Part shown: piece after piece, positions 1 through 10,534 of the stretch
Position numbering within the stretch: position 1 is the stretch's first letter
How the letters are laid out: every line of letters starts with the position of its first letter
DNA from: Hydractinia symbiolongicarpus
Taxonomy: Eukaryota; Cnidaria; Hydrozoa; Anthoathecata; Hydractiniidae
Assembly (NCBI RefSeq): GCF_029227915.1
Contig: NC_079880.1
Coordinates: 17,686,001 to 17,750,000, forward strand
Direction of reading: 5' to 3'
Length of the DNA: 64,000 nucleotides
The notes under the pieces: model-generated
The model's database searches: none
What the model was told of the DNA's origin: nothing
The model's input: the letters and a program-made list of their open reading frames with translations, nothing else
Position numbers and translations under genes: made by a program

Positions 1-44
1 TATGAATAGGGATAACCCTGGCAGTTTTTAAATTAGAAGGAAAA

Positions 45-308
45 ATGCCTGAAGTAAAAGACAAATTTATAAGTTTAGAGAGTGGAATGGATAATTCAGT
101 TTTAACAGTAGAAAAAATTTGGGCAGGAATGCTAAATGGCCCAGAAGATTTACCAAGGTCCAAGGAAGAAATACAATGGAGAACTTCAATATCATCAGTT
201 GGTAAAAGAAACATTGAATTAGGAACAGAATCTTTTAAGAAGGAAGAGAAATGTTTTGATGTGAATGGGATGCCCATTCTTATATTGTCAGCAATTGATG
301 AAAAATAA
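45..308 (+). CDS. Hypothetical ORF fragment, 87 aa
   Basis: An open frame with a good ATG and a hydrophilic, protein-like composition (motif LTVEKIWAGMLNGPEDLPR). It ends at a TAA just before the LINE debris. A splice-acceptor-like AG (AAATTAG) lies about 10 bases upstream of the ATG, so this could be an exon rather than a whole gene. I do not recognise a domain. Its place at the edge of the window and next to repeats suggests a fragment of a repeat-associated gene. Confidence 0.3.
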   Translation: MPEVKDKFISLESGMDNSVLTVEKIWAGMLNGPEDLPRSKEEIQWRTSISSVGKRNIELGTESFKKEEKCFDVNGMPILILSAIDEK

Positions 309-311
309 TTA

Positions 312-893
312 TTAAAAGAGCTAGCAATTGTCACTGGATCAGTGACAAGTAAGTTATCAATGTTCATACAGGTTGGAGAAGCAGAAGCAGAAGAACGAAC
401 AGAAATTATATTTTTAACACCTTTCCAAATGTTGCCAATATTTTTTTGGTTATCACTAAAATATTTATTGAAAAAATTACTCTTGCTCAATCTACACAGA
501 GTTACAATTTTATTGCGGTACTTTTTGAAACCTCTAACAAGAGAGACTTAAAATATGGATCTTTTTCTCTTAAAAAACGTTTATGAAGAAGGTCTCTTTT
601 AGTAATAGAGGTAAGGATACCATTAGTAATCCAAGGATTGGATTTTTTTCTAGTTTTTATATTACAAGTCGTTTTTAATGGAGCGTATTTATCCAAAAGA
701 CTGTTGAAACTGTTATAAAAATTATCAAACGATACATTGGGATCATCTGTGCTTGGTTGAAGTATAGCATCCCAATCCGTATATTGTAGTTCAGTGCTAA
801 AGGCATCATGACTGAATTTTTTCCAGTCACGAGCATTAGATACATCTTTTTTCATAGACTTTAATTCAGTTTTAGTTAAAGCATAAGCCATTT
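312..893 (-). mobile_element. Non-LTR retrotransposon fragment (linker between endonuclease and RT)
   Basis: On the minus strand the translation gives the spacer that lies between endonuclease and reverse transcriptase in CR1/L2/Jockey-like LINEs. It contains LDKYAPLKT, then SNPWITNGILTSI, then, after a frameshift near 540, LCRLSKSNFFNKYFSDNQ and a run ending in NIDNLLVTDPVTIAS. Neither the endonuclease catalytic residues nor the RT YADD motif is present, so it is truncated at both ends. Family assignment rests on these short motifs only. It is a different copy, and probably a different family, from the long LINE near 30-34 kb. Confidence 0.6.
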
Positions 894-1167
894 CAATGTA
901 AGTTAAAGAAATAAAAAATGACACTTCTGTTATATTAGCAAAGGCTGTCTTCGAGCTTTCTAGTGCATGAGTACACTTGGATAAACACGGATGAAAACAC
1001 GTCCAATCACTTCGGAGGTGAGTAAGTAAGTGATACAAATGCTTCGTTGAGTGGAAATTCTCAGGTTCCCTTAAACTCAGGGACCTAGAAATAGTGTTAG
1101 TTTTTTTATCTGTCCGTCTGTATCTGTTAACAAGACCTTATTGCAAGAGAAGTATGATATGCACCTG

Positions 1168-1213
1168 AAAAATAAAAATGACTAGGCAATTTAAAAATGA
1201 CTAGGCAATTTAA
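1168..1213 (+). repeat. Short tandem duplication
   Basis: The unit AAAAATGACTAGGCAATTT occurs twice in direct succession. It sits in a 300-base stretch without coding signal that separates the LINE fragment from the transposase-like relic. Confidence 0.6.
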
Positions 1214-1333
1214 AAACAATATCAAAGAAGAATCCTCTAAGGATGAAAGTATATACGTAGCTGCGTTCGTTCTTCAAAATTCTAATTTTTTTATAAACGT
1301 AAACTTTCCGTTTATAATCTAACGGTTACAAAC

Positions 1334-2345
1334 TTGGTGACGCAAACAACTTTTTGTTTTGTGTGGAACCAGAGCATTGCAAAGCGTGGCTCCAATGAAA
1401 TTTCAAGTTGCCTGAAATTGTTTATTGAAGAATTACCAGACATTGTAAAAACACTCTATCTTTTTGCTGACAATTGCACTGGCCAAAATAAAAACCGTTT
1501 TATAGTTCAAATGCTATCCATCTCAGCAAACAAAAAAGGTATTGTCATCAACCTTGTGCACTTATAGAAAGGCCACACACAAATGTTAATGATACGGTCC
1601 ATTCCGTTATTGAGCGTGCAAAGAAAGGAGTTAACATCCATCACCCTACACAATGGATCACGCTGATTGAGAAAGCTGCGAGGAAAAATCCATATAAAGT
1701 AATTTCAATGGATTCAAACAACTTCAAAACTGATTTAGATGGTTCTTTTTCCCTATTAATAAAGGATCAATCTCCTGACAAAAAGGTCAGACAAATAAAA
1801 ATTGCACCTTCCACTGACTTCAAGATCTCAATTGTCGTTCGATATAGTGTAACTGCTACTTTCACAAACGTTGTGGTTGGTACAAAACCCAAACAAACAA
1901 GGAAGAGTGGCCCAAAAGATTTTAAATTGCCAACACTATACAAAGAAGAACTACCTCTGTTGAATACATTGCAAAAGGTAAGCTTAATTCATTTTTATTC
2001 AAATCGCTTCATGTGACGTTATCCTGGTAAAGCATAACGTTTGTAAGTATACAAGACTTAGACTCTGTCATTTTGTCTAAATAATTAGCCTAAAATGTTT
2101 TGCAAGTTTTTATGAATCCAGAGAGTAACCATGTAGATTGTTTCATAGGCATGGAATTAACACATTAGCTTTGAGCATAATTTAGCCCTTTGCTTATAGA
2201 AAAACATGTGCTGTAATATCAAAGTCACAATTTTTTTCAGGATTTGCTTGCATTATGCTCTAATAATGCAATTCTTTCACAATTTCACGAATATTGCCAA
2301 GGTTTGACAAGTACAGGAGAAGTTGAAAATTCAGATGATAAATGA
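1334..2345 (+). pseudogene. Two-exon relic of a DDE-transposase-like gene (ADNCxGQNKN family)
   Basis: Exon 1 encodes LYLFADNCTGQNKNRF and, after a frameshift near 1566, a histidine-rich VHSVIERAKKG segment, then a hydrophilic tail reading LLNTLQK. A phase-0 intron follows: donor AAG|GTAAGC at 1978 and acceptor TTTTTTTCAG ending at 2240. Exon 2 (2241-2345) continues as DLLALCSNNAILSQFHEYC and ends at TGA. The ADNC...GQNKN and HS.IE motifs look like the second and third acidic sites of an RNase H-fold nuclease family that is repetitive in invertebrate genomes; that reading is inference. The frameshift makes it a pseudogene. Any exons 5' of 1334 were not identified. Confidence 0.5.
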
Positions 2346-2439
2346 ATGATGATGGATGATAGATGATGGAGAATGGTGGGCCTTTATTGGCTATTTACTA
2401 CACATAGCCTTTGGTGTGCTGTTCAATTTAACAGACTTT

Positions 2440-3053
2440 CTACAGTATTTCAGTATTTTGATTAGACATTTCATTGGCTCTTGTTTAGTTTTTAGACTAA
2501 ATCTTTAAACTTTGGAGTTGTTATCATAGATTTAATCACCTTTATTTAGTTCTGTTCAAATTTTTCAAAGAGGACTGAATTTTGACCTAAAATTCTAAAA
2601 AACGGGAAGGTCTTAGATGACAGTCACTAGTTTTCAACCTTCCCAGCATGTAATTATTTGCAAAACTTTATTTAACCCCATTTCTCGCTTATTCCATAGA
2701 GAATTTACAAAATAGTTTCAAGAGTTCCTTTAGTAGTATCGCCCATTAGCACTATATTCCATTAGTTAACAATTAATTTCACTTAGGCTACTATTAATAT
2801 ATATTTTAACATATTTTTTCATTCCTTATTTTTAAAACAGTTTTTATTTTCTTGGTCATTTTTATTCTTTATATTTTCTGTTTTGATCAAGTTATATACT
2901 TTTATTATTCAGTTTTTGCAATAGTTCCAAGTATTTCAGTAGTTTGATTCATTGTTTTTGTTAAGTTTAAACTAAATATTTGCACTTCAGAGTTACCAAA
3001 GATTTATGACTTTTATTTAGTTCTGTTCAAATTCTCTAACAGGGGACAGGGAC
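2440..3053 (+). repeat. Diverged direct duplication, about 130-bp units
   Basis: Two segments, roughly 2440-2576 and 2922-3053, share the same order of words: AGTATTTCAGTA, TTTGATT, TGTTTAGTTTTTAGACTAAA versus TTAAGTTTAAACTAAATA, then GAGTT, and TTTATTTAGTTCTGTTCAAA followed by an A-rich end. They are about three-quarters identical by eye. The spacing fits an internal repeat of a decayed element. Confidence 0.5.
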
Positions 3054-3884
3054 GGCTCTATGGTCAACTGACCATATTGAGCACTGTTAGCTGATTCTGA
3101 ACACTCTTATTATATAGGAGTTTTCTGTATATGCCCTGTATAATTTCATTATGTATCAATTCAAAATAGTTTTTAAGGGGTCTTAAGTACTATTTTCAAT
3201 AATCAGCTCTCCTTTTGGGCTGTACTTCCTGATTTCAATTTTCTATTTCTGATGATTTTTTTTAATACTCACAACGAAGAGTCTACTGCTGTGAAGTAAA
3301 TTTTTTTTTTAAATTTACCTTTACAGAAAAGCTACTCATAACTCAAGACTTGCCGAGACTGCTCTAAAAGTATCTTTATCAGTAGATTCAATAAAATATA
3401 TTTTCATTTAGTTTCTTTTTCAATTTTGGTTAACATTACATTACGTTACAATATTGCCTCAGTTGCCTCAGAGTAGCCTCTAGGGTGCAGTAACTTGCAT
3501 TGCCTGGCTAAATGTCAATACGATCCAGTCTCAAAAACACTGGTAATACTAGTTACATATCGCTCACTGTCAAGGCTATGTTATAAAACTCTAAGCATGC
3601 TTGATTAAGTGACTAATGACATAAAGACACATAACAACTAATTTATTAAACTTCTATTATTTATTTCTTCAACACTGTTTCAGTCTTGTTGATAGCTGAT
3701 ATTATTCTTGTTGATTAATATCTACTAGTCTAATAATTCCTGTATAATAAATATTAATAGCAAAATTCAAGAGATATTTAAAATATTTAGCTCATACTTC
3801 AAATAAAATGTACTTCTACCAGCACTTTTATCAGTCTCATTCAGTTACTCTATTCTAGTTCTCTTCAGGGCTTTAGGAAAAGCA

Positions 3885-4325
3885 TGGAGTTAGGCCTTTT
3901 TTATGTTTAATAACTTTTGACATTTTTTGTACTCAGAATGTGTTTGGACTGCTTTTAGAAATGTTTTGGACTTAGGCCTTTTTCAAAAAATTGAATTTTG
4001 AAGGCATGGACATAGGCCCCTTTAGTGAAAATATCCATATGGTGCTTAGTCCTTTTAATTTAAAATTAGTAAGCATTAAAGAAGCCTAAGTCCTTTTTGT
4101 TGTTTTTACTTTGTAGCATATGATTTATTTACTTTGCCATTAACAGCTTTTGATCCAAGAAACAAAATCATAATCATGGCTTTCAGAAAAGTTTTACTTC
4201 CATACCTATAAATATTAAAAATGACTTCAGAATCAAGTAAAAACTTGAATCCCATTTTTCTCAAAATCAAGAAAATGGACTTGGCCTCTTTAGATTTAAG
4301 GCTCTCAGGACTTAGGCCCCTTTAG
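3885..4325 (+). repeat. Cluster of GGACTTAGGCC-type motifs
   Basis: The word GGACTTAGGCC followed by TTT or CCTTTA recurs in direct orientation (near 3890, 3967, 4010, 4277, 4306) and once inverted (AAGCCTAAGTCC near 4083). Irregular spacing rules out a simple tandem array. It may be the repeated binding-site region of a DNA transposon; no transposase lies beside it. Confidence 0.45.
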
Positions 4326-4434
4326 AACTAAGGTAGCGAATTAGAAGATATGGTGTGTGACATATTAGCCTCACAAAATGGGTCATCTTTTCAAAGTTAT
4401 CCTGTGTTCCTAACTCCTGAAAAATACATATCAG

Positions 4435-4641
4435 ATTTATAAAAAGCAGAAGTGATGACTCGAAAGTTTGGAACAAATTAATGGAAGATTCTCCATTCAA
4501 GTCTGGAAATAGACTAATCTCAACATCATTACCAGATAAAACCTGTAATAAAGAGAATGAATCTAGAATTGCAAAGCCAACCTTTGAGGCACCCAAAAGT
4601 TTTTCAGTTTCTTCTATGTTACGTCTAGGAAAAGTGATATC
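4435..4641 (+). pseudogene. Alpha-kinase-like pseudogene, upstream part
   Basis: An open frame running into the copia insertion reads SDDSKVWNKLMEDSPF ... PTFEAPKSFSVSSMLRLGK. It is preceded by a possible acceptor (ATATCAG). If the copia element is removed at its ATATC duplication, this sequence abuts the alpha-kinase catalytic relic that starts near 9789, a few codons and one frameshift away. The link to the kinase is inference from position and reading direction. The segment has no kinase motif of its own. Confidence 0.4.
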
Positions 4642-4785
4642 TGATAGTTGTATCTTTTTATTAATAGTTATCTAACTAATACAGCTGCATGGGACCCTGA
4701 GTTTATATCAACTGAAGTATCACCAAAGTATCAATCTAGTTGGACAGGATCAAACTAACTGTAAGTGTTATATTTTAATTTAACA
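4642..4785 (+). repeat. 5' LTR of the copia element
   Basis: A 144-bp repeat, TG...CA, preceded by the target duplication ATATC. The bases just inside (GTAGTAGCAGCTGGAAC) are where the tRNA primer-binding site should be; I cannot assign the tRNA with confidence. Confidence 0.9.
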
Positions 4786-4844
4786 GTAGTAGCAGCTGGA
4801 ACAAGATCCCCGACTCTGGATGTTACACGGTTTTTGGATGCAAA

Positions 4845-5480
4845 ATGTCATCAAACAAAAATCCTCCCTTGTTGTCTACAAGTTCATTATACACTGATTG
4901 GAAAAAGAAAGTAAATATCTCGTCCTCATTCACCACACTCGAGAAAAAGAAGCACGGAGCAGCCGTATTATTGACATTAGATGGGTCGGCTGAAGAAGCC
5001 GTACTTGAACTTGAATTAGAAATCATTAATAGCGATGATGGACTGGAAAAGGTTTTAGAAAAGGTAGATAAACTTTATTTGAAAGACATAACATTAGAAA
5101 AGTTCGAAGCTCTGGATAAGTCTGAAACTTCCATTCAAGAACACATTCGCCAGTTTGAAAAGTTGTATTTCAAACTGCAGAGCCATGGTATCACTATATC
5201 CGAAGATCTCCTTGCTTACAAGCTCTTAAAATCAGCAAATCTCTCAAAGCAGGATGAAAAGTTGGCCAAAGGTACCGTTACAGAGCCTACATTGATCAAC
5301 ATGAAAATAAAGAAAGCTTATCACAAGCTTCCAATTCATTACAAGTCCATGGAATTAATGAAGTCACTTATGAAAACGTTGACAATGACGAATATTATCC
5401 AGCATACTTTGCTGGCAGACATAGTAATCAAGATTATCAACGCTATCCTCACAGACGAACACAAACCAACCAACAACTGA
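4845..5480 (+). CDS. copia Gag (capsid) region
   Basis: The ORF starts at the first ATG 60 bases inside the LTR and encodes 211 aa of copia-type capsid protein: an N-terminal YTDWKKKV segment, a helical middle (LEKVDKLYLKDITLEKFEAL) and the SIQEHIRQFEKLYFKL region typical of these Gags. The frame breaks near 5480. The zinc knuckle CCRICESIYHWAADC (CX2CX4-like HX4C) follows in another frame at about 5540, so Gag is now separated from its nucleic-acid-binding tail by a frameshift. Confidence 0.75.
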   Translation: MSSNKNPPLLSTSSLYTDWKKKVNISSSFTTLEKKKHGAAVLLTLDGSAEEAVLELELEIINSDDGLEKVLEKVDKLYLKDITLEKFEALDKSETSIQEHIRQFEKLYFKLQSHGITISEDLLAYKLLKSANLSKQDEKLAKGTVTEPTLINMKIKKAYHKLPIHYKSMELMKSLMKTLTMTNIIQHTLLADIVIKIINAILTDEHKPTNN

Positions 5481-5528
5481 TGAAAAGATACTCTTCTGTG
5501 GCAAGTTCCAAAAATCCACCATCACGCA

Positions 5529-6851
5529 GTGGGAAAATCAGTTGTTGCAGAATTTGCGAATCAATTTATCATTGGGCTGCAGATTGCCCCGATAAAAAAC
5601 ACCAAAACGATAATCAGCGTTCCATGCGTCCACGAAATCAACCTCTTCCTCACAGATATGTTTACTTCCAGGAGCAAGAAGATGATCCAAGCCTATATCA
5701 AGTTGAGGAACATGACACTTATTATAAGATTATATTATTTCAAAGTGATTATGACCACCCAAAACATCTTCCTGGACTGGTGGCAGAATCTTGGAATGCT
5801 GCTGTTCTTGACAGTGGTGAAAACAGTTTGTGGCCGTAGTTGGTATAACACTTTCATCGAAAGTCTTTCCGAAACTGACATTAAAAAGGTTAAAACATCT
5901 CCTGTTTCCAACGTCTATCGCTTTGGAGATGGAAATGAGGTCACATCTGCCCAGACAGCCACCATACCTGCCTTTCTTGGTCTCCGTGAAATAGGTATTT
6001 CCACTGACATTGTTGAAAAAGACATTCCACTACTCCTTTCTCGAGAAGCTATGAAAAAAGCAAACATGTCCATTGATTTCAAAGATGATACTGCGTCAGT
6101 ATTTAACACTGTTGTGAACCTCAATGTGACGAAGAGTGGTCACTATATAGTTCCACTCACCAGACAAACACAACTCTTGTCCATGGTTGATTCAAAATGC
6201 AAACCAAACATTGTCTTATCTGTTCAGGAAGCAACATCAAAGCATAACCAAGCACTGAAGATACACCATCAGTTTGCGCATGCACCAGTTCACAAACTCA
6301 TCAAGTTGGTAAAATCTGCTGGCGACCCCTGGGCACATGATAAAGAGCTGGAGCAAGAGCTGCATGCTGTTGCGAAAAATTGCCAAACATGTCAACAGTA
6401 TGCCAGAGCTGCACTCAGACCAGTTGTTGGTTTACCATCAGTCAACAAATTTCTAGACACTGTTGCCATGGATCTGAAATTCTATCGTCAAAAGATACTG
6501 CTACATATGATCTACCATGCTACACGTCTTTCGGCCTGTATAAGAATCCCTTCCAAACGTCCTGAGCACATCATAAAAGGGTTATTCTCCAACTGGATCA
6601 GTGTTTATGGCACTACAAATAAGTTCCTATCTGATAATGGTGGTGAATTTATCAATGAATCCTTTCTGGAAATGTGTGAACAAATGAACATCAAAGTGAG
6701 AACAACTGGAGCTGAATCTCCTTGGTCCAATGGCCTTGTTGAGCGTCACAACCAAATTATATCCGCAATGCTGGACAAAGTTCTGGAAGATACCGACTGT
6801 GATTTCAATATTGCCCTATCTTGGTGTGTCAATGCCAAGAATTGGCATTGA
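5529..6851 (+). pseudogene. copia protease-integrase region
   Basis: The protease active site AVLDSG is encoded near 5805 in the neighbouring frame, which closes at a TAG at 5837. The main frame then gives the rest of the protease and the integrase. The zinc-binding domain is HHQFAHAPVHKL ... CQTC. The catalytic core has D in MDLKFY, D in LSDNGGEF and E in SPWSNGLVERHN, so all three catalytic acids are present. It stops near 6851 at a small inverted duplication around AATGCCAAGAATTGGCATTGAC. The integrase C-terminal part (GDIVYYKRNNKTKWRGPATVLG) follows in another frame. Confidence 0.75.
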
Positions 6852-6933
6852 CACACCAAGATTGGGGTGATATTGAAATTATTTGAAAAATTATTGAAAG
6901 GCAATTGGAGGCAATCCACGCCTCCCTAGTGCT

Positions 6934-7725
6934 ATGAATAATGAATTGCCAGCATTGAATGCAGATATACCAACGAGTGATATACTTCGCCAGAATTTAA
7001 ATGCTCTACATGCCGCTAGAGAGGCCTTTATGCACCATGAAAGATCAGAACGACTTCGCCGTGCCCTTTCAAGCAATACTTGTACCTACAGTGATGTTGT
7101 TATTCTCACTGGAGATATTGTTTACTACAAGAGGAACAACAAAACAAAATGGAGAGGACCAGCTACAGTTTTAGGGAAAGATGGACAGCAAACATTGCTC
7201 AAACATGGTGGCTATTACATCAGAGTACACCCTTGCCGCATACGACCAGCTCGAAATTCCCCTGTGCGAAACAAAGATTCTACAATCTGTGATCAAGATG
7301 ATTCAAATCATATATCATCAGAAAAAGATGCTGTCACATCTGGTTCACCAAGTACTCCAGAAAAACAGAGTCAAGCACTCGAAGACGACAGTGATTCTGA
7401 TGAACAACCACATCATGTTTCCATTACTCCACCAATGATTGCACCAACACCCCCTCCTACACCACATGCAACTGCTCCAAGATCCAGAAACACGCATAGA
7501 ACGCATCGCTACATGTCTTCAGCAGCGACAAACACAAGAACATTAGACACAGATTTTGAACAACAACAATCTCTTGATGTCCAACAAGCATCATCTGACA
7601 ACCAGAAATGTCCTAATCTAAATTCTTTGCGTAAAAACAACACCGTGGAGTATCAACTCAAAAATGACGATACATGCAAAAAGAGAACCCTACATAGCAG
7701 ATCAGGAGAATTGACAGGAAAATAG
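6934..7725 (+). pseudogene. copia integrase C-terminal and linker region
   Basis: The frame encodes the integrase C-terminal domain (VYYKRNNKTKWRGPATVLGKDG, then YYIRVHPCRIRP) followed by a low-complexity, Pro/Ser/Asp-rich linker of the type that joins integrase to RT in copia polyproteins. It ends at a TAG; polyprotein-like sequence resumes in the same general frame (WNVKSPEGEFQSVDF). It has no independent function. Confidence 0.65.
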
Positions 7726-7882
7726 AAGTATTCATGGAATGTTAAGTCACCCGAAGGTGAATTTCAATCAGTTGATTTCAGTAGTGACGTAACAACATGG
7801 CATCATACTAACAAAAGCAACAACGATCAAGAGGTATTACAATCAGAAATCCTCATTGCCGAAGTTGACACTGACATAGAAC

Positions 7883-9321
7883 TTGCCAAACAACGGGAGC
7901 TTCAATCGTGGAAGTCTCAAGAAAGTCTATGAAGAAGTCATAGATGAAGGTCAAAATTTTATGAATGTACGTTGGGTAATCACTCCTAAAGATATTGACA
8001 ACAAATCATCAACAAAAGCCAGACTAGTTGCAAAAGGCTTTCAAGAATCCCAAGACTATCAGACAGATAGTCCCACCTGCTCAAGAGAGAGTGTTTGACT
8101 TTGTCTTTCCATCACAGCGTCAATGAAATGGTCACTCCATTCTCTAGACATAAAAACAGCCTTTCTTCAAGGATATGCCATAGAACGTACAGTATTCATA
8201 AAACCACCTAAAGAAGCCAATACTGAAAAATTATGGAAACTCATAAAGTGTGTTTATGGTCTTGCAGATGCTCCTCGCCAGTTTTACCTGCGACTCCGAC
8301 AAGAATTGATCAAATTAGGTGTTACCCCTAGTCCATTTGACAATGGATTGTTCTATTGGCGTGTTGGTGATGCGTTGCATGAAATCCTTGTTTGTCATGT
8401 AGATCACATTATGTGGAGTGGCACAAAAACCTTTCGTATACAGGTTATCCAGCCATTGGGACAAGTATTGAAGTTTAGTACTGAACATCACACAGCATTT
8501 AAATATTTGGGAATTGAACTGAAACAACATAAAGACTTTTCTATAATGCTCTCTCAAAACAATTTTGCATCCTCAATTAAAAAGATCGAGCTACCACCAA
8601 AAATGGACAAACGTACACGTGTTAATGAAAATGTTAGAGGAGAACTGAGATCCATCGGTCAATTGAACTGGCTATCATGCATGTCCAAACCTGAAATCAG
8701 TTGTGAAGTCTCATACTTGTCTGGGAGAATCAACAAAGAAGCTACATTCACAGATGTCATTGATGCTAACAAAGTCATCACTTAAGTCCAAAATAATCCA
8801 TCATTCATGACATTTCCCTGCCTTGATTTTAATTCAATTCACATCCAAGTCTATGCAGATGGCAGCTTCAATAGTTTACCAAATGCTGGTGGCCAGATAG
8901 TTCTTCTGTGTGATAAGTTCCAGCAATGTTGCACACTAGCGTGGAATTGTACTCGACTCAAACATGTTGTAAGGTCAGCATTGGCTGCTGAAACATTAGC
9001 AATGTGTGACGAGTGTGAATTGGCATTCTTCGTTTCTAACATGGTCAGTAATCTGTTATTAAAACATCAACAGTTTTAAGTCTATGGTAATAACCAACAG
9101 TCATTATACGAAGCACTTGGTTCAACAAAGCAACCATCAGACAAACATCTGAGACTAGAAATCTGTGCCTTGAGAGAAATGGTTGAAGAAGGTGACATTA
9201 AAGTCACATGGATAGAAGGTTCAATGCAAATCAGTGATGCACTCACCAAACGTGGAGCATCTTGGAAGCTACTGAAACAAGCTATTGAGAATGGCCAGCT
9301 TCCACACACCATTCAAGCTTG
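7883..9321 (+). pseudogene. copia reverse transcriptase and RNase H
   Basis: RT begins with the copia signature STKARLVAKGFQE and continues SLDIKTAFLQG (first catalytic Asp) and IKCVYGLADAPRQFYLRL. The usual V-D-D catalytic box reads HVDHIMW near 8395, so the second Asp is replaced by His and the RT should be inactive. RNase H follows: VYADGSF with its Asp, ALAAETLA, and the C-terminal SMQISDALTKRGAS end. Frameshifts or stops fall near 8097, 8785 and 9079. Confidence 0.75.
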
Positions 9322-9619
9322 AAGGGGATGTGCTGTTGACCCTACTGTATACAGACAAACATTTTGGATTTTTGTTTGTTTTTTTATTTTTATTTTGTTC
9401 ACAAAGATTTGGAGATAATTATGTTGCTGACCCCACTGTACATAGATAAACCTCCAGTTCTATAGAAAGTATTTCATTGGTTCGATCCAGAATGTTACAT
9501 TTCTCCTTCGACTATGGTTTACCGATGTATATCAAGTTTATGTTGCAAGTGAATAATTGCAGATGATAAAGAAGATGACCAGCCAATGGAGTTGACACAA
9601 ATAAAGAAAGAGGGGAGAT

Positions 9620-9763
9620 TGATAGTTGTATCTTCTCATTAATAGTTATCTAACTAATACAGCTGCATTGGACGCTGAGTTTATATCAACTGAAGTATCA
9701 CCAAAGTATCAATCTAGTTGGACAGGATCAAACTAACTGTAAGTGTTACATTTCAATTTTACA
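9620..9763 (+). repeat. 3' LTR of the copia element
   Basis: A 144-bp repeat matching the 5' LTR at all but about seven positions. It starts directly after the polypurine tract and is followed by the target duplication ATATC. Confidence 0.9.
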
Positions 9764-9788
9764 ATATCAAAAACATTTGAAATAATCA

Positions 9789-10497
9789 GAAATAATTGAA
9801 GTAGCCGAATTTGATTTGGCGTCCATGGCTTGGTGTCCATGGCTTGGTGTCCATTGACTAAACAGAAGTATTTTGTTGAAAAAGAACCATTTGCTAAAGG
9901 TGGATTTCGTTCTTTTTATAAAGCAAAGCATATACAGGGAAAAACATTTGTTATCAAAACGTTTTTGCCAGAAACTTTAAAGATAATAGAAAATGTAAAT
10001 ATGGCTGTTGTTGATCCAAAAAGCCAAGAAACTCTGTGTAAAAAGGCAGTGCAAATGCACAGTTTTGAATCACAATTAAAAAAAACCTGCCGAAAGATAA
10101 TGGTATTGCTTTTGGAAAAACATTTAGTTACCAATCTGCAAAATTTGGCATAATGCTTTCTAATAAGCAGTGCGTCGTAATTAAAAATTTTATACCTGGC
10201 GAATTTTACAAGTATGTTAACAACAATTGTTTACCCTGTCACACCAACAATGATTGTGTTTTACTACAGAAAGCTGAATGCCTGGCACATTATTCATATG
10301 CAAAGTCAAATGGAGAGTTGATGTTATTGGATATTCAAGTTCTATGCTCTATGATCCAGAAATTGCCACTGAAAGCCCATGAGACGAAAGTGGTTTAAAA
10401 TTTTGTATGGGTAATCTTTCCATGTTTGCTATCTCGAATTTCAAAAAAAATCATGAATGTAATCATTACTGTGAGCTTGCTGGTTTGGATAAAATAG
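9789..10497 (+). pseudogene. Alpha-kinase catalytic domain relic
   Basis: Three frames together give the order of an alpha-kinase (eEF2K/MHCK/VWKA-type) domain: VEKEPFAKGGFRSFYKAK (glycine-rich loop), TFVIKTFLPE with the likely ATP-binding Lys, CVVIKNFIPGEFYKYVNNN, KAECLAHYSYAKSNGELMLLDIQ, and FCMGNLSMFAISNF with the HECNHYCEL zinc-binding segment. Frameshifts lie near 10130 and 10395. A short tandem triplication of CCATGGCTTGGTGT precedes the domain. The kinase is split from its upstream part by the copia insertion. No intact kinase can be made. Confidence 0.75.
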
Positions 10498-10534
10498 TTA
10501 AGTCAACATGAGAAACTGTTTATTTCCATATATC

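Larger units (their letters stand above)
2346..4434. other. AT-rich non-coding interval
   Basis: No exon, RNA gene or open frame of conviction is visible. It contains a diverged internal duplication (2440-2576 and 2922-3053) and a cluster of a GGACTTAGGCC motif (3885-4325), which suggests old non-autonomous transposon debris. Confidence 0.5.
4642..9763 (+). mobile_element. Complete Ty1/copia LTR retrotransposon, coding capacity decayed
   Basis: The two 144-bp LTRs both begin TGATAGTTGTATCTT and end ACA, differing at about seven positions. The element is flanked by the 5-bp direct repeat ATATC (4637-4641 and 9764-9768), the hallmark of integrase-mediated insertion. Between the LTRs lie gag, a CCHC knuckle, protease, integrase, then reverse transcriptase/RNase H, the order that defines Ty1/copia. 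A purine-rich tract (AAAGAAAGAGGGGAGAT) abuts the 3' LTR. Several frameshifts and stops plus a mutated RT active site make it non-autonomous now. It inserted inside the alpha-kinase-like sequence. Confidence 0.93.

Noticed and set aside
502-1038. 178-aa minus-strand ORF as a gene
   Set aside because: Only the part below about 893 is LINE-derived; the first ~48 residues are chance translation. Kept as a LINE fragment instead.
4312-4596. 94-aa minus-strand ORF
   Set aside because: Lies antisense to the alpha-kinase-like coding strand and over the GGACTTAGGCC cluster; no independent support.
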